Shown: positions 38,320 to 47,091, counted from the stretch's first letter. The stretch: 64,000 nt of DNA from Mycobacterium sp. SMC-8 (GCF_025263565.1 NZ_CP079865.1:6386001-6450000), one strand, 5' to 3'. The notes: generated by a model from the letters alone, not told the origin. Program-made: numbers and translations.

Positions 38320-38346
38320 CGCGCCAGACGGTATACCGTCGAGCTC

Positions 38347-38628
38347 ATGGCTGTGTTAACGGATGAACAGGTCGACGCCGCCCTGCCGGAACTCAACGGC
38401 TGGGAGCGCGCCGACGGAACCCTGCGCCGATCGGTCAAGTTCCCCGCGTTCCTGGACGGGATCGAAGCCGTCCGCCGGGTGGCCGAGCACGCGGAAGCAA
38501 AGGATCACCATCCCGATATCGATATTCGTTGGCGCACTGTCACTTTCGCCTTGGTCACACACTCAGAAGGCGGCATCACGGACAAGGACGTGCAGATGGC
38601 CCGCGATATCGACGGGATCCTCGGATAG
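38347..38628 (+). CDS. Pterin-4a-carbinolamine dehydratase
   Basis: This 93-residue PCD/DCoH-fold protein starts at ATG 38347. The active-site signature is intact: [33 protein letters not shown], with the catalytic His-His pair in DHHPDI. It dehydrates 4a-hydroxytetrahydropterins, regenerating the pterin cofactor. It matches M. tuberculosis Rv1159A next to pimE. Its last 53 bp overlap the 3' end of pimE on the opposite strand. Confidence 0.9.
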   Translation: MAVLTDEQVDAALPELNGWERADGTLRRSVKFPAFLDGIEAVRRVAEHAEAKDHHPDIDIRWRTVTFALVTHSEGGITDKDVQMARDIDGILG

Positions 38629-39739
38629 CGATCCAGGCCAGCGTCGCCAGCGTGGCGACGATGTAGATCAGACCTGCCCACGCCAGGTACCACGGCCGCG
38701 GGATCACCCAGATGGTCGGCTGGGCGAAACTCAGCAGCCACGGCACCCCGATCAGGGTCAACACCAACCATCCCCAGCCGAGCACCCGCGCACCAAGCCG
38801 GTCGCGCAGCGGACCGTGCAGCAGCCAGATCATCAGCGGCAACAGCCACACCCAGTGGTGGGTCCACGAGATCGGGGACAGCAGCAGACCGAACAACTCG
38901 ACGATGACGATGGCGCCCAGCCGGTCGTTGGCACCGCCGATGGCCCGCCACGCCAGCAGCGCGAGCACCGCGGTCACCACGATCCCTGCCAGCACGACGG
39001 GACCGTAACCGGCGTCGTGCCCGACGATCCGGGAGATCCCGCCCCGCCACGACTGGTTGAACGACGTCCCGACCGGGCCGACACGGTCGGCGTCGCCGAG
39101 CAGCTCGGTGAAGTAGACGCGAGTCTGCTCCCCGACGAGCAGCGCCGACACGCCGATGGTCAGAAGAAAGACCGCCGCCGAGCAGAAGACCGCGGCCCAG
39201 CGCCGCGCACCGACGAAGTACAGCCCCGCCACCGCCGGCGTCAGCTTGACCCCGGCGGCCAGCCCGACCAGCAGGCCTGACAGCCACCACTTCGAGGTGT
39301 ACACCGCGTACAGCACGGCGAGCACGAGCAGCACGTTGACCTGGCCGTAGTCGAATGTGCTGCGCAGCGGCTCGGTCCAGATACCGACGGCGGTCCACAA
39401 CATCGCGACACGCCGATCGCCGGGCGCCGATTCCGGGGACAGCAGCCGCTGACTGAGCCGCACCACGCCGTAGAGCGCGGCGATGATGCCGACCTGCCAG
39501 GCGAACGCCACGACGCCGAACGGCAGCAGGTGCAACGGGAAGAAGACCACCGCGGCGAAAGGCGGATAGGTGAACGGCAGCGGAAAGTCCGGCGTCTGCT
39601 CGCCGTAGACGTAGTCGTACAACGTGCCTGGCCCGTCGAGTTCGGCGGCCCCGCCGATGTAGACGTGCAGATCGACGAAGTTGGCGCCGTTGGGTACGAG
39701 GTAGGTCCACGCCAGACGCAGCGCGATGCTCAGGGCCAA
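38576..39739 (-). CDS. pimE: Polyprenol-phosphate-mannose-dependent alpha-1,2-mannosyltransferase (PimE)
   Basis: This is a 387-residue GT87-family polytopic membrane mannosyltransferase (about 10 helices). It adds the fifth mannose of polar phosphatidylinositol mannosides (AcPIM4 to AcPIM5) from polyprenyl-phosphate-mannose on the outer face. The first extracytoplasmic loop has [23 protein letters not shown], containing the catalytic Asp of the family. The only in-frame standard start is TTG 39737-39739. The frame continues about 20 codons upstream without ATG or GTG, so the N-terminus is uncertain. Position matches Rv1159. Confidence 0.88.
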   Translation of the reverse strand: MALSIALRLAWTYLVPNGANFVDLHVYIGGAAELDGPGTLYDYVYGEQTPDFPLPFTYPPFAAVVFFPLHLLPFGVVAFAWQVGIIAALYGVVRLSQRLLSPESAPGDRRVAMLWTAVGIWTEPLRSTFDYGQVNVLLVLAVLYAVYTSKWWLSGLLVGLAAGVKLTPAVAGLYFVGARRWAAVFCSAAVFLLTIGVSALLVGEQTRVYFTELLGDADRVGPVGTSFNQSWRGGISRIVGHDAGYGPVVLAGIVVTAVLALLAWRAIGGANDRLGAIVIVELFGLLLSPISWTHHWVWLLPLMIWLLHGPLRDRLGARVLGWGWLVLTLIGVPWLLSFAQPTIWVIPRPWYLAWAGLIYIVATLATLAWIAIRGSRRYRGPSARPCP

Positions 39740-39984
39740 CAGCGCGGGCGCCGCTGCCCGTAGCCCAGCGGTCGCCCGGGTGGCGGATTCGGTGGTGTTT
39801 ATTCGACCGACTCTAGCGAGCGGTCACCGTCCGCCTTCACCTCAGTAACGGTTCCATAAATGCCACACTTGTCACTTGAGTAACTCTAGTAACAGGCTAG
39901 CTTCGGGTGCAGGCGTGCCGTCAGTGTCTTTCTCGGTCATTCGCGGCCTCCATCAAGCGCCACCGACGGAATGGGAGAACTTTC

Positions 39985-40590
39985 ATGCACCGCACCCGGA
40001 AACTGTTCGCAACCTCGATGATCGCAGCGGCTGGAGCGGTGTCGGCTCCCGTGGCGCTGAGCGCCACCGCATCCGCCCAACCGGCTCCTGCGCCTGCCCC
40101 CGCGCCGGCTCCCGAGGTGCCGGGCCTGCCGTTCCTGCAGCAGCTGGCCGCCAACCCGGCCGCCGCCACGCAGATCATGCAGGGCTTCGCCAACATGATG
40201 GGCACCGCTCCGGCCGCGACGGCGACCACGACGCCGGCCACCCCGGTCTCGGGTCCGGGTGCGACCGCGTCGATCAACCTCCCGCAGCCCGCGAACGTGC
40301 TGCCCGGCGCGACCGCCCTGCCCGGCGGCAACATGACCACCGTGCCGGTCGGCAACACCACCACGGTGCCGCAGACCGCTCCGGCGGCCGCTCCCGTGTC
40401 GCCGCTGTCGGGTCTGACCGATTCGCTCGGCGTCCCCGGCGGCCTGGCCTCGCTGCTGCCCGGCGGGACATCGCTGGCCGGCCTGCTGCCGACCGGCGCG
40501 ACGGCACCGGTCACCGCCGCACCCGCGGCCGCAGCGCCGGCTCCCGCTCCGGTACCGCCGCTGTTCACCCCGCTCTCGGCCCTGCCGTGA
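39985..40590 (+). CDS. Ala/Pro-rich secreted protein (Rv1158c-like)
   Basis: This 201-residue exported protein starts at ATG 39985 behind GGGAGAAC and has a Sec signal peptide (MHRTRKLFATSMIAAAGAVS, cleavage near ASA-QPAP). The mature chain begins with an Ala-Pro repeat (PAPAPAPAPAPEVPG) and stays low-complexity, ending in another APAP stretch. It lies next to pimE like Rv1158c. Proteins of this kind are cell-wall associated; no enzymatic domain is visible. Confidence 0.8.
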   Translation: MHRTRKLFATSMIAAAGAVSAPVALSATASAQPAPAPAPAPAPEVPGLPFLQQLAANPAAATQIMQGFANMMGTAPAATATTTPATPVSGPGATASINLPQPANVLPGATALPGGNMTTVPVGNTTTVPQTAPAAAPVSPLSGLTDSLGVPGGLASLLPGGTSLAGLLPTGATAPVTAAPAAAAPAPAPVPPLFTPLSALP

Positions 40591-40640
40591 CCGACTGAAC
40601 GAGCTCGACCCATCTGAAACCACCGATGTATTGGGGGATC

Positions 40641-41663
40641 ATGCCTACGACCCGGCTCATGTCAGCAAGCCCGACGAAGCTCACCACCCAGCTGGCGGTG
40701 TGCTCATCCGCGCTGCTGCTGACGATGGGCGTGACCGGGGTGGCGCACGCCGAACCGGCGGCGCCGCCACCGATTGACGGGTCGCAGGCCCCCGGTCTGC
40801 CCGCCGTGCAGAGCCTGGGGCCGGTGATCCAGCAGGCGGCTTCTGATCCCACCAATGCGGCATCGATGTTGATGGCGGCCGCCGCCGTGTTCGCCGGGGA
40901 CATGGCGGCGCCGCAGCCGTCGCGCGATGTGGCCTCAGCGGTCAATCAGTTCGTCGCTCAGCCCGTCGCGCACGTCCCGGCGACCGGCGCCGTACCGGGT
41001 ACCGAGGCGCACCTACCCGCCGGCGTCAACCCCGCCCACGTCGTCGGCCCAGCCCCCGAGGCCGTGCCGCACGCGCTGCCCGAGGCACACGCGCCGGCCG
41101 CGGTCCCGACGCCGCCGGGACCCGCGTCCCCCGTTGCCCCGGTTCCCGCACCCGAGGTGGCCACGCCGGTCGCTGCGCCGGTGGAGCCCGCGGCCGCACC
41201 CGCCGCCCCCGCCGCCCCTGGTGCTCCGGCGGCTGCACCCGGGCTCGGCCCGAACGCACCGGTGACGCAGGACTTCCTCTATCCGTCCATCAGCAACGGC
41301 TGCCTTGCCGACGGCGGCAATGTGCTCGCAACCGCGATCTCGGTGGCCGGCCCGGCGACAATCCCGCTGCCCGGACCCGGCCCCGGCCAGACTGCGTACG
41401 TGTTCACCGCGATCGGCACGCCCGGCCCGGCGGCCGAGCAGAAGCTGCCGCTCAATGCGACATGGGTGAACCTGACCACCGGCAAGTCCGGCAGTGTCAC
41501 CCTCAAGCCGCGCCCGGACATGAACCCCAACGGTCCGACGACGCTGACCGCCATCGCCGACACCGGTTCGGGCAGCATCATGTCGACGATCTTCGGTCAG
41601 GTCACCACGACCGAGAAGCAGTGCCAGTTCATGCCGACGATCGGCTCCACCGTCGTCCCCTGA
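40641..41663 (+). CDS. Ala/Pro-rich secreted protein (Rv1157c-like)
   Basis: This 340-residue exported protein starts at ATG 40641 (GGGGGA just upstream; an ATG at 40626 is also possible). A signal peptide ends near VAHA-EPAAPPP. A long Pro/Ala linker (about residues 105-205) leads to a C-terminal globular domain of about 130 residues with two cysteines (NGCLADGG and EKQCQFMP). This looks like a wall-spanning stalk carrying an extracellular domain. It follows the related Rv1158c-like gene by 50 bp, so the two may be co-transcribed. The function is unknown. Confidence 0.8.
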   Translation: MPTTRLMSASPTKLTTQLAVCSSALLLTMGVTGVAHAEPAAPPPIDGSQAPGLPAVQSLGPVIQQAASDPTNAASMLMAAAAVFAGDMAAPQPSRDVASAVNQFVAQPVAHVPATGAVPGTEAHLPAGVNPAHVVGPAPEAVPHALPEAHAPAAVPTPPGPASPVAPVPAPEVATPVAAPVEPAAAPAAPAAPGAPAAAPGLGPNAPVTQDFLYPSISNGCLADGGNVLATAISVAGPATIPLPGPGPGQTAYVFTAIGTPGPAAEQKLPLNATWVNLTTGKSGSVTLKPRPDMNPNGPTTLTAIADTGSGSIMSTIFGQVTTTEKQCQFMPTIGSTVVP

Positions 41664-41690
41664 CCCCGCTGCGCCGCGCAGGGGCGTGGA

Positions 41691-41837
41691 TCAGTAGGCC
41701 ATGAACAGGATCGCCTCGCGGTCGTAGTCGCGACCCGGATGCACCTCGGACAGGTGCTTCTGGGCCTGCTCCACGAGGTCGTCCTCGTCCTTACCGGTGA
41801 TCGCTTCGCCGCAGGGGCAGTTGAGATGAGTCTTCAT
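41691..41837 (-). CDS. DUF1059-family small protein (48 aa)
   Basis: This 48-residue protein, MKTHLNCPCGEAITGKDEDD to HPGRDYDREAILFMAY, is a full DUF1059 domain with the conserved NCPCG cysteine pair and the H-x-x-x-H-P spacing of a small zinc finger. It starts at ATG 41835-41837 and lies divergent from the nitroreductase gene, 50 bp away. No function is known for the family. Confidence 0.82.
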   Translation of the reverse strand: MKTHLNCPCGEAITGKDEDDLVEQAQKHLSEVHPGRDYDREAILFMAY

Positions 41838-41887
41838 GGGTTCACTTTGACACAGCCGCCGGCGGGCGATGAGACAAGATCGTCAAC

Positions 41888-42547
41888 ATGGACCTCTACG
41901 ACGTCATGCGCACCACCGGAGCGGTCCGGCAGTTCACCGCGGACCCGCTGCCCGACGACGTGCTGCACCGGATCCTGGACAACGCGAGGTTCGCCCCGAG
42001 CGGCGGCAACCGGCAGGGCGTGCATGTGATCGCGGTCCGGGACCGGAACACGCGGGAAGCGCTCGCGGCGCGGAGCGCGACTGGCGCACGACGTTACGTC
42101 GCCCAGAAGCGCAACGGCGAAGGGCCGTGGAACCCATTGCGCCCCATGGAGATCAGTGAAGAGCAGGTCGCGGCCACCGAGGTGCCGGCCGACATGACGG
42201 CCCCGCTGCGCAGCGCGGCGGTGGTACTGGTGGTGTGCGTCGATCTCGGCGTGGTCGCGGCGATCGACCAGAACCTCGACCGGATTGGTCTGGTCGCCGG
42301 GGCGTCGGTGTATCCGTTCGTGTGGAACGTGTTGCTCGCCGCCCGCAACGAAGGCTACGGCGGCGTCCTGACGACCATGGCGGTCGCCGAGGAACCGGAG
42401 GTGAAGGCGCTGCTGGGCATTCCTGACGACTATGCCGTCGCCGCGGTGCTGCCGTTGGGCAAACCTCAGCGTCAGGTCAGCAAGCTGACGCGCAGGCCCG
42501 TCGCGGAGTTCGCAACCCGCGAGAGGTTCGACGGCGAGTCTCTGTGA
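41888..42547 (+). CDS. Nitroreductase-family flavoprotein
   Basis: This 219-residue FMN-binding nitroreductase-fold protein begins MDLYDVMRTTGAVRQFTADP, then NARFAPSGGNRQGVHVIAV (FMN phosphate site). The C-terminal GYGGVLTTMAV and LPLGKP segments complete the fold. It should reduce nitro or enone compounds with NAD(P)H; the substrate is unknown. A DUF1059 gene is divergent from it and a degenerate resolvase domain follows. Confidence 0.85.
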   Translation: MDLYDVMRTTGAVRQFTADPLPDDVLHRILDNARFAPSGGNRQGVHVIAVRDRNTREALAARSATGARRYVAQKRNGEGPWNPLRPMEISEEQVAATEVPADMTAPLRSAAVVLVVCVDLGVVAAIDQNLDRIGLVAGASVYPFVWNVLLAARNEGYGGVLTTMAVAEEPEVKALLGIPDDYAVAAVLPLGKPQRQVSKLTRRPVAEFATRERFDGESL

Positions 42548-42578
42548 CGGCGCCCGCGCGAGGTGAGACCTTGGAACG

Positions 42579-42968
42579 GTGACGGTCACGCTGGGTTATG
42601 CCACGGCCGCGAACGGGGACCTCGACGAGCAACTCGCCGAGCTCGCTGCGGCCGGCGTGGATCCGCGCCGGATCTTCACCGACAAGACCGCAGGCTCGGT
42701 GGAGAAGATGCGGGCCGGACTGGTGGCGCTGCTCTCCTACGCGCGCTCCGGCGACGTCGTCGTCGTGGTGACGATCGAACGGCTGGGACGGTCCGCGGCG
42801 GAGGTGGCGCAGACGGTGGCCGACCTGACTCGCCGCGGGATCACGCTGCGCTGCCTGCGCAACGGGCTCGACACCGCCACCTCGACCGGACGCGTGGTCG
42901 CCGGGATCCTGTCCGACCTGGCCGCTCTGGACGTCCCTGGTTCCGCCGAAGCCGCACACAGGTCGTGA
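42579..42968 (+). pseudogene. Degenerate serine-resolvase catalytic domain lacking the active-site serine
   Basis: This 129-residue frame aligns by eye with the N-terminal catalytic domain of serine resolvases (RIFTDKTAGSVEKMRAGL, GDVVVVVTIERLGRSAAEV, then RGITLRCLRNGLDTATSTGR). The first strand reads LGYATAANGD where active enzymes have GYARVST, so both the nucleophilic Ser and the nearby Arg are gone. The protein ends before the long E helix and DNA-binding domain. It is either a decayed recombinase or a protein reused for a non-catalytic role; the open frame and normal codon use leave the second option open. Confidence 0.6.
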
Positions 42969-43008
42969 TTCGGCCGCGGTGTGAGAGCGCCCCGCCGAGC
43001 AGGAGAAA

Positions 43009-43593
43009 CTAGGCCTTCGCCGCCTTCGCTTCCTTGTTCTTGGCCTTGGCTTCCTTCTTGTACGCACGGACCTTCTGCAGCGAGCCGGGGTCCGTCACGT
43101 CCGCCACCGACATGTGCGTGCCCGCCTTGCCGTAGTCGCCGGCCGCGGTCCGCCAGCCTTTCGGGGTGACGCCGTACTGCTTGCCCAGTAGCGCCAGGAA
43201 GATCTTGGCTTTCTGCTCGCCGAAGCCGGGCAACGCTTTGAGCCGGCGGAGCACGTCGGCCCCGTCGGCTCCGTCGGACCACAAGGCCGTCACGTCGCCG
43301 CCGTACTCATCGACGATCACCTGCGCCAGGGCCTGCACCCGCTTGGCCATCGAACCCGGAAACCGATGCACCGCAGGCGTTTGCGCGCACAGCTCGGCGA
43401 ACTTGTCGGGATCGTGGTCGGCGATCGACTGCGCGTCGAATCCGCCCATCCGGTCGGCGATCTTCTTCGGACCGCCGAACGCGACCTCCATCGGGATCTG
43501 CTGGTCGAGGAGCATTCCAACCAGCAACGCGAACGGATTGTCTTCCAGCAGAGCATCGGCCGCCGGCTCCTGAACCAACTGCAGTTTCGCCAC
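43009..43593 (-). CDS. HhH-GPD-type protein (Rv1156-like)
   Basis: This 194-residue protein begins MAKLQLVQEPAADALLEDNP and contains an endonuclease III-like helix-hairpin-helix region (LKALPGFGEQKAKIFLALLG at about residue 122). The canonical catalytic Lys and Asp of DNA glycosylases are not obvious, and there is no 4Fe-4S cluster. The tail is a Lys/Ala-rich coil (KKEAKAKNKEAKAAKA). It corresponds to M. tuberculosis Rv1156. DNA binding is likely; glycosylase activity is unproven. Confidence 0.78.
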   Translation of the reverse strand: MAKLQLVQEPAADALLEDNPFALLVGMLLDQQIPMEVAFGGPKKIADRMGGFDAQSIADHDPDKFAELCAQTPAVHRFPGSMAKRVQALAQVIVDEYGGDVTALWSDGADGADVLRRLKALPGFGEQKAKIFLALLGKQYGVTPKGWRTAAGDYGKAGTHMSVADVTDPGSLQKVRAYKKEAKAKNKEAKAAKA

Positions 43594-43683
43594 GCGGCCA
43601 GTCTAGGACGACGCGACTCTCGGCTTCCCCGAAGCCGGTGCTGCGAACCGTCGGTGGCTGATAAAGCCCACCGCGAAATCGGA

Positions 43684-43821
43684 ATGCCTCTGGATATCGA
43701 AGCCGTACGTCGACGCATCTCTGATGCGGATCGTCCCGACTGGACGTACACGTTGCGCAAACTCGGCAACAGCCGTTTCGGGATCTGGACCGGGTCGATT
43801 GTGCGAACGTGTAGGCGATAA
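43684..43821 (+). CDS. Short hypothetical frame (45 aa)
   Basis: A 45-residue frame starts MPLDIEAVRRRISDADRPDW and ends in RTCRR. It has a plausible helical N-terminus with several aromatic residues, but I see no convincing ribosome site and no family. It could be the 5' remnant of a longer gene. It fills most of the gap between the HhH-GPD gene and the DUF732 gene. Confidence 0.25.
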   Translation: MPLDIEAVRRRISDADRPDWTYTLRKLGNSRFGIWTGSIVRTCRR

Positions 43822-43844
43822 CGGCGGCAGAGCCCGGAGGAGAG

Positions 43845-44147
43845 ATGACGTTGAGACGTGTGATCGCACCTGTCGTCGCAGCGGTGGCCGTCGCAATCGC
43901 CACGGCAGGCACGGCGTACGCGATTCCGGAGCAGGGCACGCCGGAGTTCGACGGCTATATGCAAGGTCTGCAGCGAAACGGCTACAACCTGAATCCGGAC
44001 ACCGCGTGGCGTGTTGCTCACCAGGCGTGCGTGGGCGGCATACCGGGATACATCGGTTTGGAGTTGGCTGCTCAAGGAGTCATCGGTCCCGGCGCGCAGC
44101 AGCGGGTGATGGAGGTCGCCCACAAGTACGCCTGCCCCGTTCAATAG
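43845..44147 (+). CDS. DUF732-family secreted protein
   Basis: This 100-residue exported protein starts at ATG 43845 behind GGAGGAGAG. A signal peptide (VIAPVVAAVAVAIATAGTAYA) is followed by a compact DUF732 domain: FDGYMQGLQRNGYNL, then AHQACVGGIPG and VAHKYACPVQ, the two Cys likely disulfide-bonded. DUF732 proteins are abundant small mycobacterial secreted proteins of unknown role. A hairpin at 44221-44240 follows downstream. Confidence 0.82.
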   Translation: MTLRRVIAPVVAAVAVAIATAGTAYAIPEQGTPEFDGYMQGLQRNGYNLNPDTAWRVAHQACVGGIPGYIGLELAAQGVIGPGAQQRVMEVAHKYACPVQ

Positions 44148-44310
44148 CCGACGACCAAGCACCTGTAACCGGTCACCGACGCGTCTGCAGCCGACCACTG
44201 CCGCATCACGCGTGTCACCGCGACAGCCCTCGGGCTGTCGGGATCGAACGGCGCCCGGCACAGGTAACTGATCCATCGCTCGGGCGAGCAGCGATGCAGG
44301 TCCGAGCCGC
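44143..44310 (-). pseudogene. Possible C-terminal remnant of an unknown gene
   Basis: One reverse frame reads CSPERWISYLCRAPFDPDSP, then a Trp/Cys-containing stretch, and ends CLVVGY. The composition looks protein-coding and unlike the shadow frames nearby. No start codon is available upstream before the DUF222 fragment. It could be the end of a gene whose 5' part was lost, and it overlaps the DUF732 stop by a few bases. Confidence 0.3.
44221..44240. terminator. 9-bp perfect hairpin downstream of the DUF732 gene
   Basis: CGACAGCCC-TC-GGGCTGTCG is a perfect stem with a two-base loop, 73 bp after the DUF732 stop. It has no T-tract, as is common for mycobacterial terminators. Confidence 0.45.
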
Positions 44311-44355
44311 GACGCCGGCTTGATCTCCATGGGTCCCGGCGGGGACGAGGTCAGG

Positions 44356-44601
44356 TCAATTGGTGGTCGGTGGTGGGGGTTGGTAGGTGGGGTACCAGCG
44401 CCAGCTGATGCGTTCGCCGGTGGGTCCGCGGTAGGGCGTCACCGCTGGTGGGGGTTGGGTGGGTGGGCGGGCCAGGGATCCGGGTTTGAGGTCTCGGCCG
44501 GTGCTGTCGGTGACCCGGAGCCGCTCGGCGGGGCCGGTGATGGTGATGACTCCGCGGTGGTGCAGCCGGTGATGGTGGGGGCAGACCAGCACCAGGTTGT
44601 C
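44356..44601 (-). pseudogene. DUF222/HNH endonuclease gene (13E12 type), 3' fragment
   Basis: This fragment encodes the end of the HNH motif and the C-terminus: NLVLVCPHHHRLHHRGVITI followed by a Pro-rich tail and stop. The other part of the same gene lies at 52525-53658. Joining the two across the IS3 insertion, with one copy of the duplicated GTC, restores the frame ...GGLTEL-D-NLVLVCPHHH. It has no start of its own, so it is non-functional unless the elements are excised. Confidence 0.88.
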
Positions 44602-44647
44602 TGAACCGTCCTGGGTCTGGTGGAGATCGTGATCGCACCAGGAGGAT

Positions 44648-44980
44648 GTGGTTGTGGCTGCGCCGAGGAAGTTCGACCCAGAGACCCGTGAGCGGGCGGT
44701 ACGGATGTATCACGATCGTCTCGATCAGACCGATGACTCGAAGTTGGCAGCTCGCCGACATGTCGGGGAGCTGTTGGGCATCAATCAGGCGACGTTGCGG
44801 AACTGGGTCGAGGACCGCCATTTCAGCACCCACCGCACAGATGACGTGATGCCGGGTGATCCGGCCGCTGAGCTAGCAGCCCTGCGTAAAGAGAACGCTG
44901 AATTGCGCAGGGCCAACGAGATTCTCAAGACAGCATCGGCGTTTTTCGCCGCGGCGGAGGTCGACCGCCGACTGCGGTGA
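44648..44980 (+). CDS. IS3-family transposase OrfA
   Basis: This 110-residue HTH protein starts at GTG 44648. It has a helix-turn-helix (ELLGINQATLRNWVEDRHF) and a leucine-zipper-like coil (ELAALRKENAELRRANEILK). It binds the terminal repeats. Its last codons overlap the start of orfB by 4 bp in the -1 frame. As in other IS3 elements, a programmed -1 frameshift near the TTTTTC at 44941-44946 could yield the OrfAB transposase; that is inference from the family. Confidence 0.88.
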   Translation: MVVAAPRKFDPETRERAVRMYHDRLDQTDDSKLAARRHVGELLGINQATLRNWVEDRHFSTHRTDDVMPGDPAAELAALRKENAELRRANEILKTASAFFAAAEVDRRLR

Positions 44981-45609
44981 TCGTCGAGTACATCGACGCT
45001 CACCGGGACCGTTTCGGGGTCGACCCGATCTGTGCTGTGCTCACCGAGCACGACGTCACGATCGCCCCGTCCACCTACTACGCGGCTAAGGCCCGCGGCC
45101 CGGTCAGCGACACCGACTGGGGTGACGCGCACGCCGCCAACACCGTGCACCAGCTCTATCTGCAGAATCGGCGGCTCTACGGGGTCCGCAAGCTCTGGCA
45201 TGCGATGAAACACGCTGGTCACGACGTTGGCCGGGATCAGGTGGGCCGGCTGATGCGTATCTGCGGGATCTCCGGGGCGGTGCGCGGCAAGCGGCGCACC
45301 GTCACCACCACCGCCGATCCCGCCGCGGCGCGGCACCCGGACCTGATCGAGCGCCAGTGGAGTCTGCCGGCCCGTCCGGACCAGTGGTGGGTGGCTGATT
45401 TCACCTACACCTGGACACTGGCCGGGTTCGTCTACACCGCGTTCTGTGTCGATGTGTTCTCGCGGCGGATCCTGGGCTGGCGAGTGATGTCGACCAAGGC
45501 CACCCCGCTGGTGACTAGCGTCCTCGAACAAGCCGTGTTTACCCGCCGCAGAACTGATTTACGTTTCACCACAACGGGTTTGATTCATCACTCCGACGCC
45601 GGAAGTCAG
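44977..45609 (+). pseudogene. IS3-family transposase OrfB, 5' part (interrupted)
   Basis: This is the N-terminal two thirds of the DDE integrase: the HTH_21 segment (RRLYGVRKLWHAMKHAGHDV), the rve domain with WWVADFTYTW (first catalytic Asp), and HHSDAGSQ (second Asp), where the IS30-family element is inserted. The reading continues at 47092 (YTSLAFTDALRDSGIAGSIG) and then at 52278 (DNALMESAIGLYKTEL, with the catalytic Glu). All three pieces join in frame to about 309 residues. The locus is a pseudogene only because of the insertions. Confidence 0.88.
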
Positions 45610-47088
45610 GGCGGATTCAACTGGTCGTCGCAACACCTTGATCACGGAGGTGTGGTGTGGCCAAGCGTAAGGACGCGGAATCGGTTGGTAGGCGACGGCA
45701 GTGGGCGGCTGACCGTGCGTTGCGGCCTGCGATGCGCTCACCAGGGCGCCCGGACCCGTCGCGGTCGGTGCAGCGTCAGTTTTGGCGGCTGATCGCCCAG
45801 GGTGTCTCCACCGACGACGCAGCCGCAGAGGTCGGCGTGTCGACACCGGTGGCGACCAGGTGGTTCCACCACGCTGGCGGCATGACGCCGATCAGTCTGG
45901 ATGAGCCCACGGGCCGGTATCTGTCGTTCGCCGAGCGGGAGGAGATCGCACTGCTACGCGCCCAGGGCGCCGGGGTGCGTGAGATCGCCCGCGAGATCAA
46001 GCGTGACCCCTCGACAGTTTCGCGGGAACTGCGGCGCAACGCAGCCACCCGCAGCGGCACGCAGGTGTACCGCGCAGGGGTGGCGCAGTGGAAGGCCCAG
46101 CAAGCAGCAAAGCGCCCGAAACCCGCGAAACTGGCAGTCAACCCGCAGCTGCGTGAGTACGTGCAGCAGCGGCTCGATGGCAGTGTCCGCGGACCCGACG
46201 GCACCGCCGTCGCAGGTCCGCAGACCAAGGCCTGGAACGGCCGCAACAAGCCGCACCGACAAGACCGACGGTGGTCGACAGCATGGAGCCCGGAACAGAT
46301 TGCCCACCGCTTACCGCTGGATTTCCCCGATGATGAGTCCATGCGCATCAGCCATGAGGCGATCTATCAGTCCTTGTTCATCGAGGGGCGTGGGGCGCTC
46401 AAACGGGAATTGGTCGCGTGCCTGCGGACCGGTCGTGCGCTGCGGGTCCCGCGGGCCAGGACACAGAACAAACCGCAGGGACATGTCACCGCGGACGTCG
46501 TGATCAGCAAACGCCCTGCCGAAGCCGCCGATCGCGCAGTTCCTGGGCATTGGGAGGGTGATTTGATCATCGGTGCGGGCCGGTCGGCGATTGCCACCGT
46601 GGTGGAACGCAAGAGCCGCTCGGTGATGCTGGTTCACCTTCCCCGCCTCGAGGGGTGGGGTCTGGCGCCGCCGGTGAAGAACGGGCCGGCGCTCAGCGGC
46701 TACGGCGCCGAGGCGATGAACGCTGCCCTGATCGCCTCACTGGCACAGCTACCCAAGCAGCTGCGTCAGACGTTGACATGGGACCGCGGCAAAGAGTTGG
46801 CCGCGCACGCCCAGTTCACCTTCGACACCGGAACGAAGGTGTTTTTCGCCGACCCGCACTCGCCATGGCAGCGGCCTACTAACGAGAACACCAATGGCGT
46901 TCTGCGTCAGTACTTTCCGAAAGGCACCGACTTATCTCGATGGTCGGCTCAAGACCTCGAAGCGGTCGCACTGACGCTCAACAACCGACCCCGAAAGGTC
47001 CTCGGCTGGAAGACTCCCGCCGAAGTCTTTGCCCAACAGCTACACTCACTCCAACAACCCGGTGTTGCAACGACCGATTGAACCCGCC
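45610..47088 (+). mobile_element. IS30-family insertion sequence (1479 bp)
   Basis: Terminal inverted repeats begin GGCGGATTCAAC (45610) and GGCGGGTTCAAT (read from 47088) and match at 24 of 28 positions. The 3-bp target duplication CAG is at 45607-45609 and 47089-47091. It is inserted in the IS3 orfB at the codon for Gln in HHSDAGSQ-YTS. One intact transposase gene fills it. Confidence 0.88.
45657..47081 (+). CDS. IS30-family transposase
   Basis: This 474-residue transposase starts at GTG 45657. It has two N-terminal helix-turn-helix regions, including the IS30-type LSFAEREEIALLRAQGAGVR and STVSRELRRNAA. The DDE domain follows: GHWEGDLIIG (Asp 1), TWDRGKELA (Asp 2) and the ADPHSPWQRPTNENTNG segment leading to the catalytic Glu. 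It looks intact, so the element may still be active. Confidence 0.92.
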   Translation: MAKRKDAESVGRRRQWAADRALRPAMRSPGRPDPSRSVQRQFWRLIAQGVSTDDAAAEVGVSTPVATRWFHHAGGMTPISLDEPTGRYLSFAEREEIALLRAQGAGVREIAREIKRDPSTVSRELRRNAATRSGTQVYRAGVAQWKAQQAAKRPKPAKLAVNPQLREYVQQRLDGSVRGPDGTAVAGPQTKAWNGRNKPHRQDRRWSTAWSPEQIAHRLPLDFPDDESMRISHEAIYQSLFIEGRGALKRELVACLRTGRALRVPRARTQNKPQGHVTADVVISKRPAEAADRAVPGHWEGDLIIGAGRSAIATVVERKSRSVMLVHLPRLEGWGLAPPVKNGPALSGYGAEAMNAALIASLAQLPKQLRQTLTWDRGKELAAHAQFTFDTGTKVFFADPHSPWQRPTNENTNGVLRQYFPKGTDLSRWSAQDLEAVALTLNNRPRKVLGWKTPAEVFAQQLHSLQQPGVATTD

Positions 47089-47091
47089 CAG

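Noticed and set aside
42579..42968. Active IS607-type or phage serine recombinase
   Set aside because: The catalytic serine and DNA-binding half are missing and no TnpB/IscB partner is nearby.
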